Shown piece after piece: positions 1-6,197 of a DNA stretch of 30,152 bases (its first letter is position 1; every line of letters begins with the position of its first letter). The position numbers and the translations under genes are program-made. The notes below the pieces were generated by a model. It did not search any database. It saw only the letters and a program-made list of their open reading frames with translations, and was not told the DNA's origin. The stretch is from a virus. The stretch is from positions 1-30,152 of the IMG/VR virus record IMGVR_UViG_3300042472_000148. One strand, written 5' to 3'.

Positions 1-127
1 TCATGCGAGCAAGTACGTTTGAAGACGTGATAGCGTCAGTATACAAACCGATTACGTCATTGTCAGCACAAAGTTTTTTCATGTAACCATCACACAAAGA
101 CAAAACATCGTCTTCGCTTTCTGTGTC
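1..127. repeat. Terminal direct repeat, left copy (circular contig overlap)
   Basis: These 127 bases are identical to 30026-30152. The repeat lies inside the major capsid reading frame, which continues without a break when the two copies are merged. A length of 127 is a common maximum k-mer in short-read assemblers, so this is best read as the overlap of a circular assembly and not as a biological terminal repeat. The circular unit is 30,025 bp. Confidence 0.95.
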
Positions 128-541
128 GCCTTGCCAACGGATCAACTCTAGGTCGTTACCGATACGGTTAGCCATTTCGTTCCAATAGTAAGACATGAAA
201 GAAGCTACGGTAAAGTCGCCGTTTGAACCTTGGGACATTTGCAAAGCCAAGAAAGATTGCTCGAGGTCAAATTGACAAATTTGGCTCATGGCTGAAAGCG
301 CACATACGTCAATATCAATAGCATCAAGGCTATCACTAGGGGCAGAAAAGTTACAGTTAGACGGTGCAAGTAAGTTGCCAAAAGTAACGTTAGCCAATTT
401 AGTAGCTGACTTAATACCCGGCAATGTACGGTAATTGTCCGCAATGTCTTCGGTTAAATAAGCTTTTGAGTAGAACTCGTCTGGGTTAGGACACAGTAAC
501 GCGTTTGTTTCTACGTCTAGGTCAAATTTTAAATTTCTCAT
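1..541 (-). CDS. Major capsid protein, N-terminal part (gene cut by contig end)
   Basis: This part encodes residues 1-180 of a 308-residue protein beginning MRNLKFDLDVETNALLCPNP. The start codon (539-541) follows a run of eight A on the coding strand, a typical strong initiation context in Bacteroidota. The frame leaves at base 1 and continues at 30025 down to the stop at 29640. The protein should form the icosahedral shell (HK97 fold expected from family knowledge, not visible here). It lies directly after the protease-scaffold gene and is followed by a strong terminator, as expected for the most abundant virion protein. The N-terminal half is rich in Cys (residues 17, 63, 80, 88) and Met. 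The identification rests on resemblance to flavobacterial phage capsid proteins and on gene order. Confidence 0.75.
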   Translation of the reverse strand, partial: MRNLKFDLDVETNALLCPNPDEFYSKAYLTEDIADNYRTLPGIKSATKLANVTFGNLLAPSNCNFSAPSDSLDAIDIDVCALSAMSQICQFDLEQSFLALQMSQGSNGDFTVASFMSYYWNEMANRIGNDLELIRWQGDTESEDDVLSLCDGYMKKLCADNDVIGLYTDAITSSNVLARM

Positions 542-572
542 TTTTTTTTGGTTTTATTTTGTTTTTATTTAG

Positions 573-1538
573 TTACTTGTTTGATGCGCGGAACGCTTTA
601 AATTTATCGAACGCTGACATTTTAACGTCTTTTTCTAGTTCGATTTCTTCTTCATCTCTAGCTACGCCAATTTCCTCTACTTGATTTTTCAAGTCTGCGA
701 TCATGCCAATAATAGCGTTTACTTGTTCTTCGATGATAGGCATAACGACCGCTTTGATAGCTTCGGCGTCCGTAGCTGGGTCAACTGCCATAGCTACTTC
801 TTCTTCTACCACTTCTTCTTCGGTTACGCTAGTGTCTTCCATGGCTACTTCTTCGGTTTCTTCTTCTGTTACCTCGGCCATTTCTTCTTCGACTACTACG
901 TCTCTAATTTCGGTTACTTCTCCGTCTTTTACTACGTAGATTTTTCCGTCGATTGTGTGTTCTCCGTCTGGGAAATTCATATTATTTTGTTTTAAGTGTT
1001 TACTTAATTTCATTCCCAAAAAGCCCTCAATAGAAAAACCTATTTGTTCGTTTTTTACTAGCGTATTGTAATAGTCTACGTCGGTAACTTGGGCCGTAAG
1101 CATTAACGTTCCTTTAGGTACTTCAATACCGTAAGTTGTAAACGCTTTGTCTTGGGTTGGGTTTTCCACTATCCACGCTTCAAGAATGTACGCGGGTACT
1201 TCTTTTTCTGGATTGTGTTCTAGGTTAAAAACGTTTCGGTTCTGCAAGTCGCGCATAAACTTAACGTGTATTTGTTCGATTGTGTCCGTTTCAAATTGTA
1301 CATAGTAGTCGCCTTCTTCGTCGTCCTTACGGTAAATTTCCATAGGGATCATTGCGGGCGCCGTTACTCTATACTTTAACTCGTCGGCAAAGAAATGCTT
1401 TGTAACGTTTGAAAAAGCTAGGCCTTTTACTTTTATGGCTGGGTTTGAAGTGAACGCAATTTGTTCTATACCTAAATTCTCGCCGTCGGAATATTCCGGG
1501 TCGATTGTAATTTTGTAAATGGGTAAGTCGTTAACCAT
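573..1538 (-). CDS. Prohead maturation protease fused to scaffold (XkdF / S78_2-like)
   Basis: 321 residues. Residues 1-175 resemble the XkdF-like serine protease family: VFNLEHNP places a candidate catalytic His at 108, AWIVENPTQDKAF follows at 121-133, and GFSIEGF places a candidate Ser at 169. Residues about 210-255 are a very acidic Glu/Val/Thr repeat, followed by a predicted helix (about 260-290) and a basic tail. This matches a protease domain joined to a scaffolding domain that is removed when the shell matures. The gene sits 31 bp ahead of the capsid gene. The 44-bp gap on its other side separates it from a divergent plus-strand pair. The start at 1538 is supported by the leader AATATTGTTATG. 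The protease class is inferred from these motifs; the catalytic residues are not proven. Confidence 0.7.
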   Translation of the reverse strand: MVNDLPIYKITIDPEYSDGENLGIEQIAFTSNPAIKVKGLAFSNVTKHFFADELKYRVTAPAMIPMEIYRKDDEEGDYYVQFETDTIEQIHVKFMRDLQNRNVFNLEHNPEKEVPAYILEAWIVENPTQDKAFTTYGIEVPKGTLMLTAQVTDVDYYNTLVKNEQIGFSIEGFLGMKLSKHLKQNNMNFPDGEHTIDGKIYVVKDGEVTEIRDVVVEEEMAEVTEEETEEVAMEDTSVTEEEVVEEEVAMAVDPATDAEAIKAVVMPIIEEQVNAIIGMIADLKNQVEEIGVARDEEEIELEKDVKMSAFDKFKAFRASNK

Positions 1539-1557
1539 AACAATATTAAAAAAGTGC

Positions 1558-1565
1558 TATATTTG
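1558..1565 (+). promoter_or_regulatory. -7 box of promoter for the plus-strand gene pair
   Basis: TATATTTG matches the Bacteroidota -7 consensus TAnnTTTG perfectly and lies 17 bases before the start codon at 1583, so transcription would begin around 1570. No good -33 TTG is seen at the usual distance. The box sits in the 44-bp divergent gap. Confidence 0.55.
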
Positions 1566-1582
1566 TTCAAAAAATTATAGCT

Positions 1583-2122
1583 ATGGTAACCATTTTAAAC
1601 AAAGAAATTCCGAACGAATTAAACGAGTTGACTATCCAGCAATTCGAAGACATTACAGAAATTCACGCAAACCCAAAACTAGACCACGTAGAAAAACACC
1701 TAGAGGTATTTAAGTACATGGGCGTAGCAGAGGAAATAGAAGACGTAGACTTTGAAACATTTAAAGACTACATACAATTATTCAATACGGCAAAAGCCCC
1801 CGAAGGTATCTTATTAAAAAGGTTTGAGGCGGACGGGTATACATACCAAGCCTACGACGAGGAATGGAAGTTAAGCGCCAAAGAAACAAAGCTAATTGAA
1901 AAGATACTAAACAATAAACACAAAGGGTATATAAGCGAAGTGTTAGCGGTCTTGTTCAAACGCACGGACCTAACTAAAAACGAACACTACACCGACGCTC
2001 ATGTAAAATTAAAGTCCAAAATTATACGTGAACTACCAGCCGAGGTTGCCGTACCTTACCTAGTCGCCGTAGCCGAAACAATTAACAAACAAGTTCAAAG
2101 CTTAAATGAACCTACCGAATAG
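1583..2122 (+). CDS. Tail assembly chaperone candidate, first gene of an inverted pair
   Basis: 179 residues, acidic and helical, no membrane segment. It opens with IPNELNELTIQQFEDITEI, which parallels LPNSWHEVKLYQFKELRAL at the start of the next gene, so the two proteins share an N-terminal domain. A second domain (about residues 80-175) contains a YTYQAYDEEWKLS segment and ends in ELPAEVAVPYLVAVAE. Pairs of overlapping related genes near the tail genes are typical of tail assembly chaperones, but here they lie far from the tape measure and on the opposite strand. The gene overlaps its successor by 17 bases, in a different frame. The function is inferred from context; a head or neck role is also possible. 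Confidence 0.4.
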   Translation: MVTILNKEIPNELNELTIQQFEDITEIHANPKLDHVEKHLEVFKYMGVAEEIEDVDFETFKDYIQLFNTAKAPEGILLKRFEADGYTYQAYDEEWKLSAKETKLIEKILNNKHKGYISEVLAVLFKRTDLTKNEHYTDAHVKLKSKIIRELPAEVAVPYLVAVAETINKQVQSLNEPTE

Positions 2123-2888
2123 TTGGCACGAGGTTAAGCTATACCAGTTTAAGGAACTACGCGCACTTAAAGAATCTAGCGGGTTCTTTAATACACAACT
2201 AGAAACACTAGCTATTTTAGCGGACGTAAGTACGGACGAAATAGAGGAACTAACGCTAGAGGAAATAAGCGACTTATTTAGGTCGGTCAAGTGGGTGCTA
2301 CATGAGCCTAAAAAGGGCTTGTTTAACGAACTTTCGATAGGTAAGGAAACTTACCACTTACAACCTTTTAAGAAACTAACGCTAGACGAGTTTATAGACC
2401 TTGAATATTTCTTACAAAATGATTATCTAGTACATATTTCTCATATTGTTTCCGTGTTTTGGCGGCGTATAGACCATGACAAGTGGCAAAATGTACAATT
2501 TGAGCCGTATATATTTAGCCCGTTTGAGCGCCACGTACTATTTGACGACGTAGAAATAACAAAAGTCTACGGTATCTTAAATGAATACCTTAAATATCGG
2601 GAAAGTTTCATGCAAAAATACACGGCTTTGTTTAATTCAGACGACGAACCAGACGACGAAAAGCTAGACCCTAAAGACTTTGATAGCATAGCCGAATATA
2701 AAGACGAACTAAAGGCCCAAGAACAAAGTAAAAAGGCCCGCAAATGGGGGTGGGAAAGTTTAATTTACGACTTATGCGAGGGGGACTTTACAAAGATAAA
2801 AGCAGTGGGTGAACTGCCCTTAATTCTAGTCTTTAATATGTTAGCAATGCGTAAAGAACTAGGCTTAAACGAAACCTCTAAATTTTAA
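2106..2888 (+). CDS. Tail assembly chaperone candidate, second gene of an inverted pair
   Basis: 260 residues. The N-terminal part repeats the domain of the preceding gene (LPNSWHEVKLYQFKEL). The middle contains YHLQPFKKLTLDEFIDLEYF and ISHIVSVFWRR, and residues 175-215 form a charged linker rich in Asp, Glu and Lys. The start codon at 2106 overlaps the end of the upstream gene, with the sequence AAATGAA, so translation is probably coupled. A stop in this frame just before the ATG (2103-2105) rules out a frameshift fusion starting further upstream. The 3' end overlaps the convergent minus-strand gene by 24 bases. No enzyme motif is seen, and the chaperone role is a contextual guess. Confidence 0.4.
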   Translation: MNLPNSWHEVKLYQFKELRALKESSGFFNTQLETLAILADVSTDEIEELTLEEISDLFRSVKWVLHEPKKGLFNELSIGKETYHLQPFKKLTLDEFIDLEYFLQNDYLVHISHIVSVFWRRIDHDKWQNVQFEPYIFSPFERHVLFDDVEITKVYGILNEYLKYRESFMQKYTALFNSDDEPDDEKLDPKDFDSIAEYKDELKAQEQSKKARKWGWESLIYDLCEGDFTKIKAVGELPLILVFNMLAMRKELGLNETSKF

Positions 2889-3299
2889 AGCTGCGTTAAA
2901 GTCGCCGTCTATTGGTGCAAACGAATATATAATACTACGCTTGTCGCCTAAGATCCTAGCTACTTGTAAAATAGGATAGCGTTTTGTCATCCACTCGGTA
3001 TACTGCGCGTATATTTCGGCGGTCGTACCGTCGGCGTTTAGCCTATCGGTAAGCTTTGCACAAAGGTCGAAAGGTAACATATTAACCGTACCGTTATTTA
3101 GAAACCCAAAATAATACATAGCGTTTATTTGTATTTCTAGTTCGCCTAGCGCTGGTATTTGTGCGTTAATACGTATACTATCGTAAAGCGCCCCGGTGTC
3201 TATAAGGGCTTCCTCTGCAATTATGTTACGCAAAGTTCTTGCGATCTTATTACGTGTTTTGTATAGTACGTTGAATACGCCGTTATTCTTGTACGCCAT
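2865..3299 (-). CDS. HK97 gp10-like head-tail / tail completion protein
   Basis: 144 residues. A basic N-terminal helix is followed by IDTGALYDSIRI and AMYYFGFLNNGT. This combination of a DTG-x-L-x-x-S motif and a Y-x-x-F-x-N-x-GT motif is what I expect of gp10-like proteins that complete the head-tail junction or tail end. It overlaps the upstream gene by 17 bases and the convergent plus-strand gene by 24. It is the last minus-strand gene of the packaging-tail cluster, and no terminator is seen between the convergent genes. The assignment is moderate and based on short motifs only. Confidence 0.45.
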   Translation of the reverse strand: MAYKNNGVFNVLYKTRNKIARTLRNIIAEEALIDTGALYDSIRINAQIPALGELEIQINAMYYFGFLNNGTVNMLPFDLCAKLTDRLNADGTTAEIYAQYTEWMTKRYPILQVARILGDKRSIIYSFAPIDGDFNAALKFRGFV

Positions 3300-3648
3300 C
3301 TCCTAAAAATTGTGGTTCGTATGGAAATTCCTCGGTTGTTGCGTGTCCCGCAAATGCGTGTTTTGGGTTCTTTGGTTCTACCAAGTTTGCCCCGAAGTCG
3401 TATATCTCGGAACTCATTACATCGTAGTGGTAGCCATCAGCGTAAATAGGTGGGGTTACTATTTCCATTCCTTCCATTACGGGAGGAGTTAGCATAATCA
3501 AACCAATTTCTACAACTGCAGCTACTCCGTTTCCGTAGGCTTCGTGTTTTTCTCCGTTGAACTCAACCTCGATAAGTATGCCTTTGGCTTTAAGGTCTGC
3601 GAGTGCGGTGTCCTTGTTTTCGTATGTTAGTTTGAATATATTTTCCAT
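3283..3648 (-). CDS. Unknown protein downstream of the receptor-binding protein
   Basis: 121 residues starting MENIFKLTYENKDTALADLK. The start at 3648 is preferred over the upstream Met at 3702 because it lies 2 bases after the stop of the preceding gene and carries the A/T-rich leader TATATAACTATG. The longer version would run 52 bases into that gene. The protein has short hydrophobic strands, a Pro- and Met-rich middle (LTPPVMEGMEIVTPP) and an aromatic C-terminal half. I do not recognise it. Its place after a receptor-binding-type gene suggests a fibre accessory or small virion protein, but nothing in the sequence proves this. Confidence 0.65.
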   Translation of the reverse strand: MENIFKLTYENKDTALADLKAKGILIEVEFNGEKHEAYGNGVAAVVEIGLIMLTPPVMEGMEIVTPPIYADGYHYDVMSSEIYDFGANLVEPKNPKHAFAGHATTEEFPYEPQFLGDGVQE

Positions 3649-3650
3649 AG

Positions 3651-5366
3651 TTATATAGTTGTGAGCGTGGCTAATTGAGTATTCGTTAGGCGAGTTTTCC
3701 AAAGGGCAAAAGATTTTATTTTGCGAGTTGTATAGAAGTCATTAGTTGCCCTACCATTAAAACGAACCGCTGACATACTGCTCGGAATTGCAGATGTTGT
3801 TGATAGAATTTGAACTCCATTTCTATACATTACAAAAGTAGTGCCCGTATATGCAATAGCGATTTTGCCATCAGATGCAGAGGTTGTTGAAAGCGCCGTA
3901 ACAATAGTACCACTTGCAGCTAAAAATAAACCTAAATAACCCGTTCCAAATTCCCGATATAATACAATTCGGTTGTCATTTGTTCCGTTGTCGATAGTTA
4001 AACACGGAATATCTAATTCGATAAAATCTTCCAAGTCAACAAACAAAGTCCCCTCTGTTTGCCCTATAAGCGAACTAATACCAGTCTTTGATATAACATC
4101 TGCGTTTCGTGTTACACTTGCTGAGGTTGTAGGTATGTAGGAGGTAGGGTATGCGCCCGCTTCTATTTGTGCGCCCCAAAAGAATAAACTACCACCTGCT
4201 ATAGGAAAGCCAATTGATGCTTCAGCGTAAACTACAACGGGAATAGGTGCGGTAAGAATACATCTAAACCATCCATTATCTACGCTTTCAATTTTGCCAC
4301 TTGTTCCACTTCCACTAAATGGAGTAGCGGTTTGAGTTGTTAAATCAAAGTTTGCACCCCAAACTCCTACTGGAGTACCAATCAACATATTAAATGCACT
4401 TTGTGTGTCAGCTTTAGCGTAAACAGAATAACTAAACGAATTATTTGTAATAGCGGATACTACTGCGGTTGGATATATATATGAGTTTGTATTTGTAAAA
4501 GCAATTTTATCAGCTGACATAGTCCCGTTAGGTGCAGTTGTATTATTTGCGAATGCAGTTATACCTATCTTACCCCAGTCAGAATTATCAAAAGACGAAC
4601 TATAAGTAAGTAGGTTAGTCCTCTGCGGTTCTACTAACAAACTTGGACAAGTTCCATTTGAGTAGTCAAGACGTGGGATGTTAAGTCTTGTTTCCGTCTT
4701 TTGGTAGGGTTTGATTGTACCCTCGTTAAGTTGTGCGCCCCATAAAAACACGGAGGCACTCAAAGAGTTTGTTTCTGCTCTGCCCGCAGTTGAACTTGTA
4801 ACAAGACAAAAGTTTACATATTTAGAAGATGCTGAACCAACTACAAATGAGCAACGATACCAACCATTTCCTACGCTTTCAATAGACGAACTAATTACAC
4901 TTGAACCAACGCTACCCGTTGTGCCATTAGCAAGGTTAAAGTTTGCAAAGTCAGTGTTTACGAAGTCAGTATAAATCTGCAAAAAGTCATTTGTGTTCTT
5001 TTTAGCATAAACCGAAATTGTATTCCCCACACCAATTACGTCAGTTTGCCACAAAACAATGTGCAAGTCGCTCGCTCCGTTACCCGAAAAAGTGTCAGCG
5101 GTCAAAGTTCCATTTGGTGCAGTTGTAGTGTTTCCCGTTATTGTACTTGCTCCTTTCAGCCAAGATGCGTTTGTAAAGTCTTCGGAGTATCCAATCAAAT
5201 TATAAGGCACTAACTCAACCAACCCCGCAGAGTTTACTCTTGTTGCAGTTGTTGCTCTTACAACGGACATATCGCCCGAACCATCGGACGGAATAACGGA
5301 ATAAAGTTTGCCTTCTTTGTACCCGTTTGGTGTTACTATTAATGAAGCGGTATCTAATAGGCTCAT
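3651..5366 (-). CDS. Receptor-binding / tail fibre-type protein with duplicated domain and LamG-like C-terminus
   Basis: 571 residues, rich in Ser, Thr, Asn and Gly. Two copies of a carbohydrate-binding-like unit are visible. Copy 1 (about residues 60-225) and copy 2 (about 250-415) each contain N-x-S/D-W, TTTAPNGT or NTTAPNGT, SVYAK, a GNGWYRC or DNGWFRC segment, and FLWGAQLN or FFWGAQIE. Copy 2 ends AYPTSYIPTT. Residues about 440-571 resemble a laminin G or concanavalin-like beta sandwich (GTLFVDLEDF early, SFALWKTRLTNTQLATL at the end). Such proteins bind cell-surface glycans at the tail tip. The start at 5366 overlaps the preceding gene by 4 bases. Synonymous codon choice looks different from the neighbours, hinting at exchange of this module; this was judged by eye only. 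Confidence 0.6.
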   Translation of the reverse strand: MSLLDTASLIVTPNGYKEGKLYSVIPSDGSGDMSVVRATTATRVNSAGLVELVPYNLIGYSEDFTNASWLKGASTITGNTTTAPNGTLTADTFSGNGASDLHIVLWQTDVIGVGNTISVYAKKNTNDFLQIYTDFVNTDFANFNLANGTTGSVGSSVISSSIESVGNGWYRCSFVVGSASSKYVNFCLVTSSTAGRAETNSLSASVFLWGAQLNEGTIKPYQKTETRLNIPRLDYSNGTCPSLLVEPQRTNLLTYSSSFDNSDWGKIGITAFANNTTAPNGTMSADKIAFTNTNSYIYPTAVVSAITNNSFSYSVYAKADTQSAFNMLIGTPVGVWGANFDLTTQTATPFSGSGTSGKIESVDNGWFRCILTAPIPVVVYAEASIGFPIAGGSLFFWGAQIEAGAYPTSYIPTTSASVTRNADVISKTGISSLIGQTEGTLFVDLEDFIELDIPCLTIDNGTNDNRIVLYREFGTGYLGLFLAASGTIVTALSTTSASDGKIAIAYTGTTFVMYRNGVQILSTTSAIPSSMSAVRFNGRATNDFYTTRKIKSFALWKTRLTNTQLATLTTI

Positions 5367-5734
5367 ATATCAAATGAATTTAAAGTAATTTCTAAACAAG
5401 TTTCGGCCTCGAATACACCGCCATCGGTGGCTATCCTATCCATAAAGATTTCTATAAGGTCGGCGTTCGCTTCTATTTGTAATGCAAGGGCTTGAATCCA
5501 CGATCCATTAACGGGACCCGTTGCCCCAAAGTCTTCGGCTAACGCTTGTATCCATGCCTCGCCTACCTCTTTGTTTACATCAAAGAACTCGCACAAAGCC
5601 TCTAGCCAAGTGCCGTTTACTGTTTCCGTTATTCCGTAGTGCAAGCAAATAGATTGCCATAGGTTGGCGTCCACGTCTGGCGCTAGTAAGTCGTGCGCTA
5701 TTGTATGGAGCCATGATTGATTATAGATAGCCAT
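5363..5734 (-). CDS. Trp-repeat protein with C-terminal DGG motif, probable tail component
   Basis: 123 residues. Five imperfect repeats have Trp at residues 8, 26, 43, 61 and 79, a spacing of 17-18 residues. The clearest units read NGTWLEALCEFFDV, EAWIQALAEDFGATGPV and NGSWIQALAL. The C-terminus contains DRIATDGGVFEAETCL, which closely matches RVTTDGGTFEAPGCL at the N-terminus of the large tail protein encoded at 8237-11074. It starts at 5734 behind the recurrent leader AATATAGTTATG and overlaps the receptor-binding gene by 4 bases. Position and the shared motif suggest a tail tip or fibre-attachment role; no family name can be given. Confidence 0.65.
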   Translation of the reverse strand: MAIYNQSWLHTIAHDLLAPDVDANLWQSICLHYGITETVNGTWLEALCEFFDVNKEVGEAWIQALAEDFGATGPVNGSWIQALALQIEANADLIEIFMDRIATDGGVFEAETCLEITLNSFDI

Positions 5735-5747
5735 AACTATATTAAAT

Positions 5748-6197
5748 TTACTCTTCGGGTTGTTTTAGCGGTACGGCGCAGTCGGTCCAATTATTAACGC
5801 AGAACGTTGCCGACATAACCCAACCCGCTGCATAGTCTAGTAGGTCGTTATTAAGTGGGGTAAAGGTAGGGGCGTCCACAAAGTCAAAGTTATAATTTGT
5901 CGAATTTATAAAGTAAGTGAACAAGTCGTATAGTATTTGTTGGCAGTCGGACAAAATTACGTTAATGTTTGCACGGTCTTTTTGTATTATGTCGAAACAA
6001 AAAATATCTAGTACAAAGTCGTTCGTGTTTTCGGTGGCTAAAGCGCTTACTGGAACTATAAAAACAATAGGGTACTTTTCGTCTTTGGTAGCAAAGTTAG
6101 TCATTTGCTCTTGAAAGTCCGAACCGACCTTATGAACTTGAACATGGTTGTTATAAAAGTCCGTTATTTCGTTTATTAGTGCTTGGTAACTTGTCAT
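5748..6197 (-). CDS. Tail terminator-like protein (tentative)
   Basis: 149 residues, no signal peptide or membrane helix. The N-terminal part is helical (ALINEITDFYNNH), then strands with YPIVFIVPVSA, and the protein ends in DYAAGWVMSATFCVNNWTDC. A length near 150, a central hydrophobic strand and an AGWV segment before the C-terminal strand are reminiscent of tail terminator or tail completion proteins of other siphophages. It overlaps the tape measure gene by 4 bases (ATGA), which implies coupled translation. Without structure prediction the assignment stays weak, though the gene itself is clearly real. Confidence 0.4.
   Translation of the reverse strand: MTSYQALINEITDFYNNHVQVHKVGSDFQEQMTNFATKDEKYPIVFIVPVSALATENTNDFVLDIFCFDIIQKDRANINVILSDCQQILYDLFTYFINSTNYNFDFVDAPTFTPLNNDLLDYAAGWVMSATFCVNNWTDCAVPLKQPEE

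Noticed and set aside
1-127. Genuine direct terminal repeats as packaging ends
   Set aside because: The repeat is exactly 127 bases, lies inside the capsid gene and equals a common assembly k-mer, so an assembly overlap is far more likely.
541-549. T run at the capsid start as a terminator
   Set aside because: On the coding strand it is an A run immediately before the start codon and has no stem; it fits an A-rich initiation leader.
681-995. Plus-strand frames rich in Phe, Tyr or Ser/Thr
   Set aside because: They are antisense to the acidic repeat of the protease-scaffold gene and reflect its GAA/GAG codons.
2095-2130. Programmed ribosomal frameshift joining the two plus-strand genes
   Set aside because: The second frame has a TAA at 2103-2105 just before its ATG, a +1 shift would be needed, and no slippery heptamer is seen in the 17-base overlap. 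Coupled reinitiation is simpler.
4711-4974. Plus-strand frame inside the receptor-binding gene
   Set aside because: It is fully inside a convincing minus-strand protein with duplicated domains and has no promoter or start leader.
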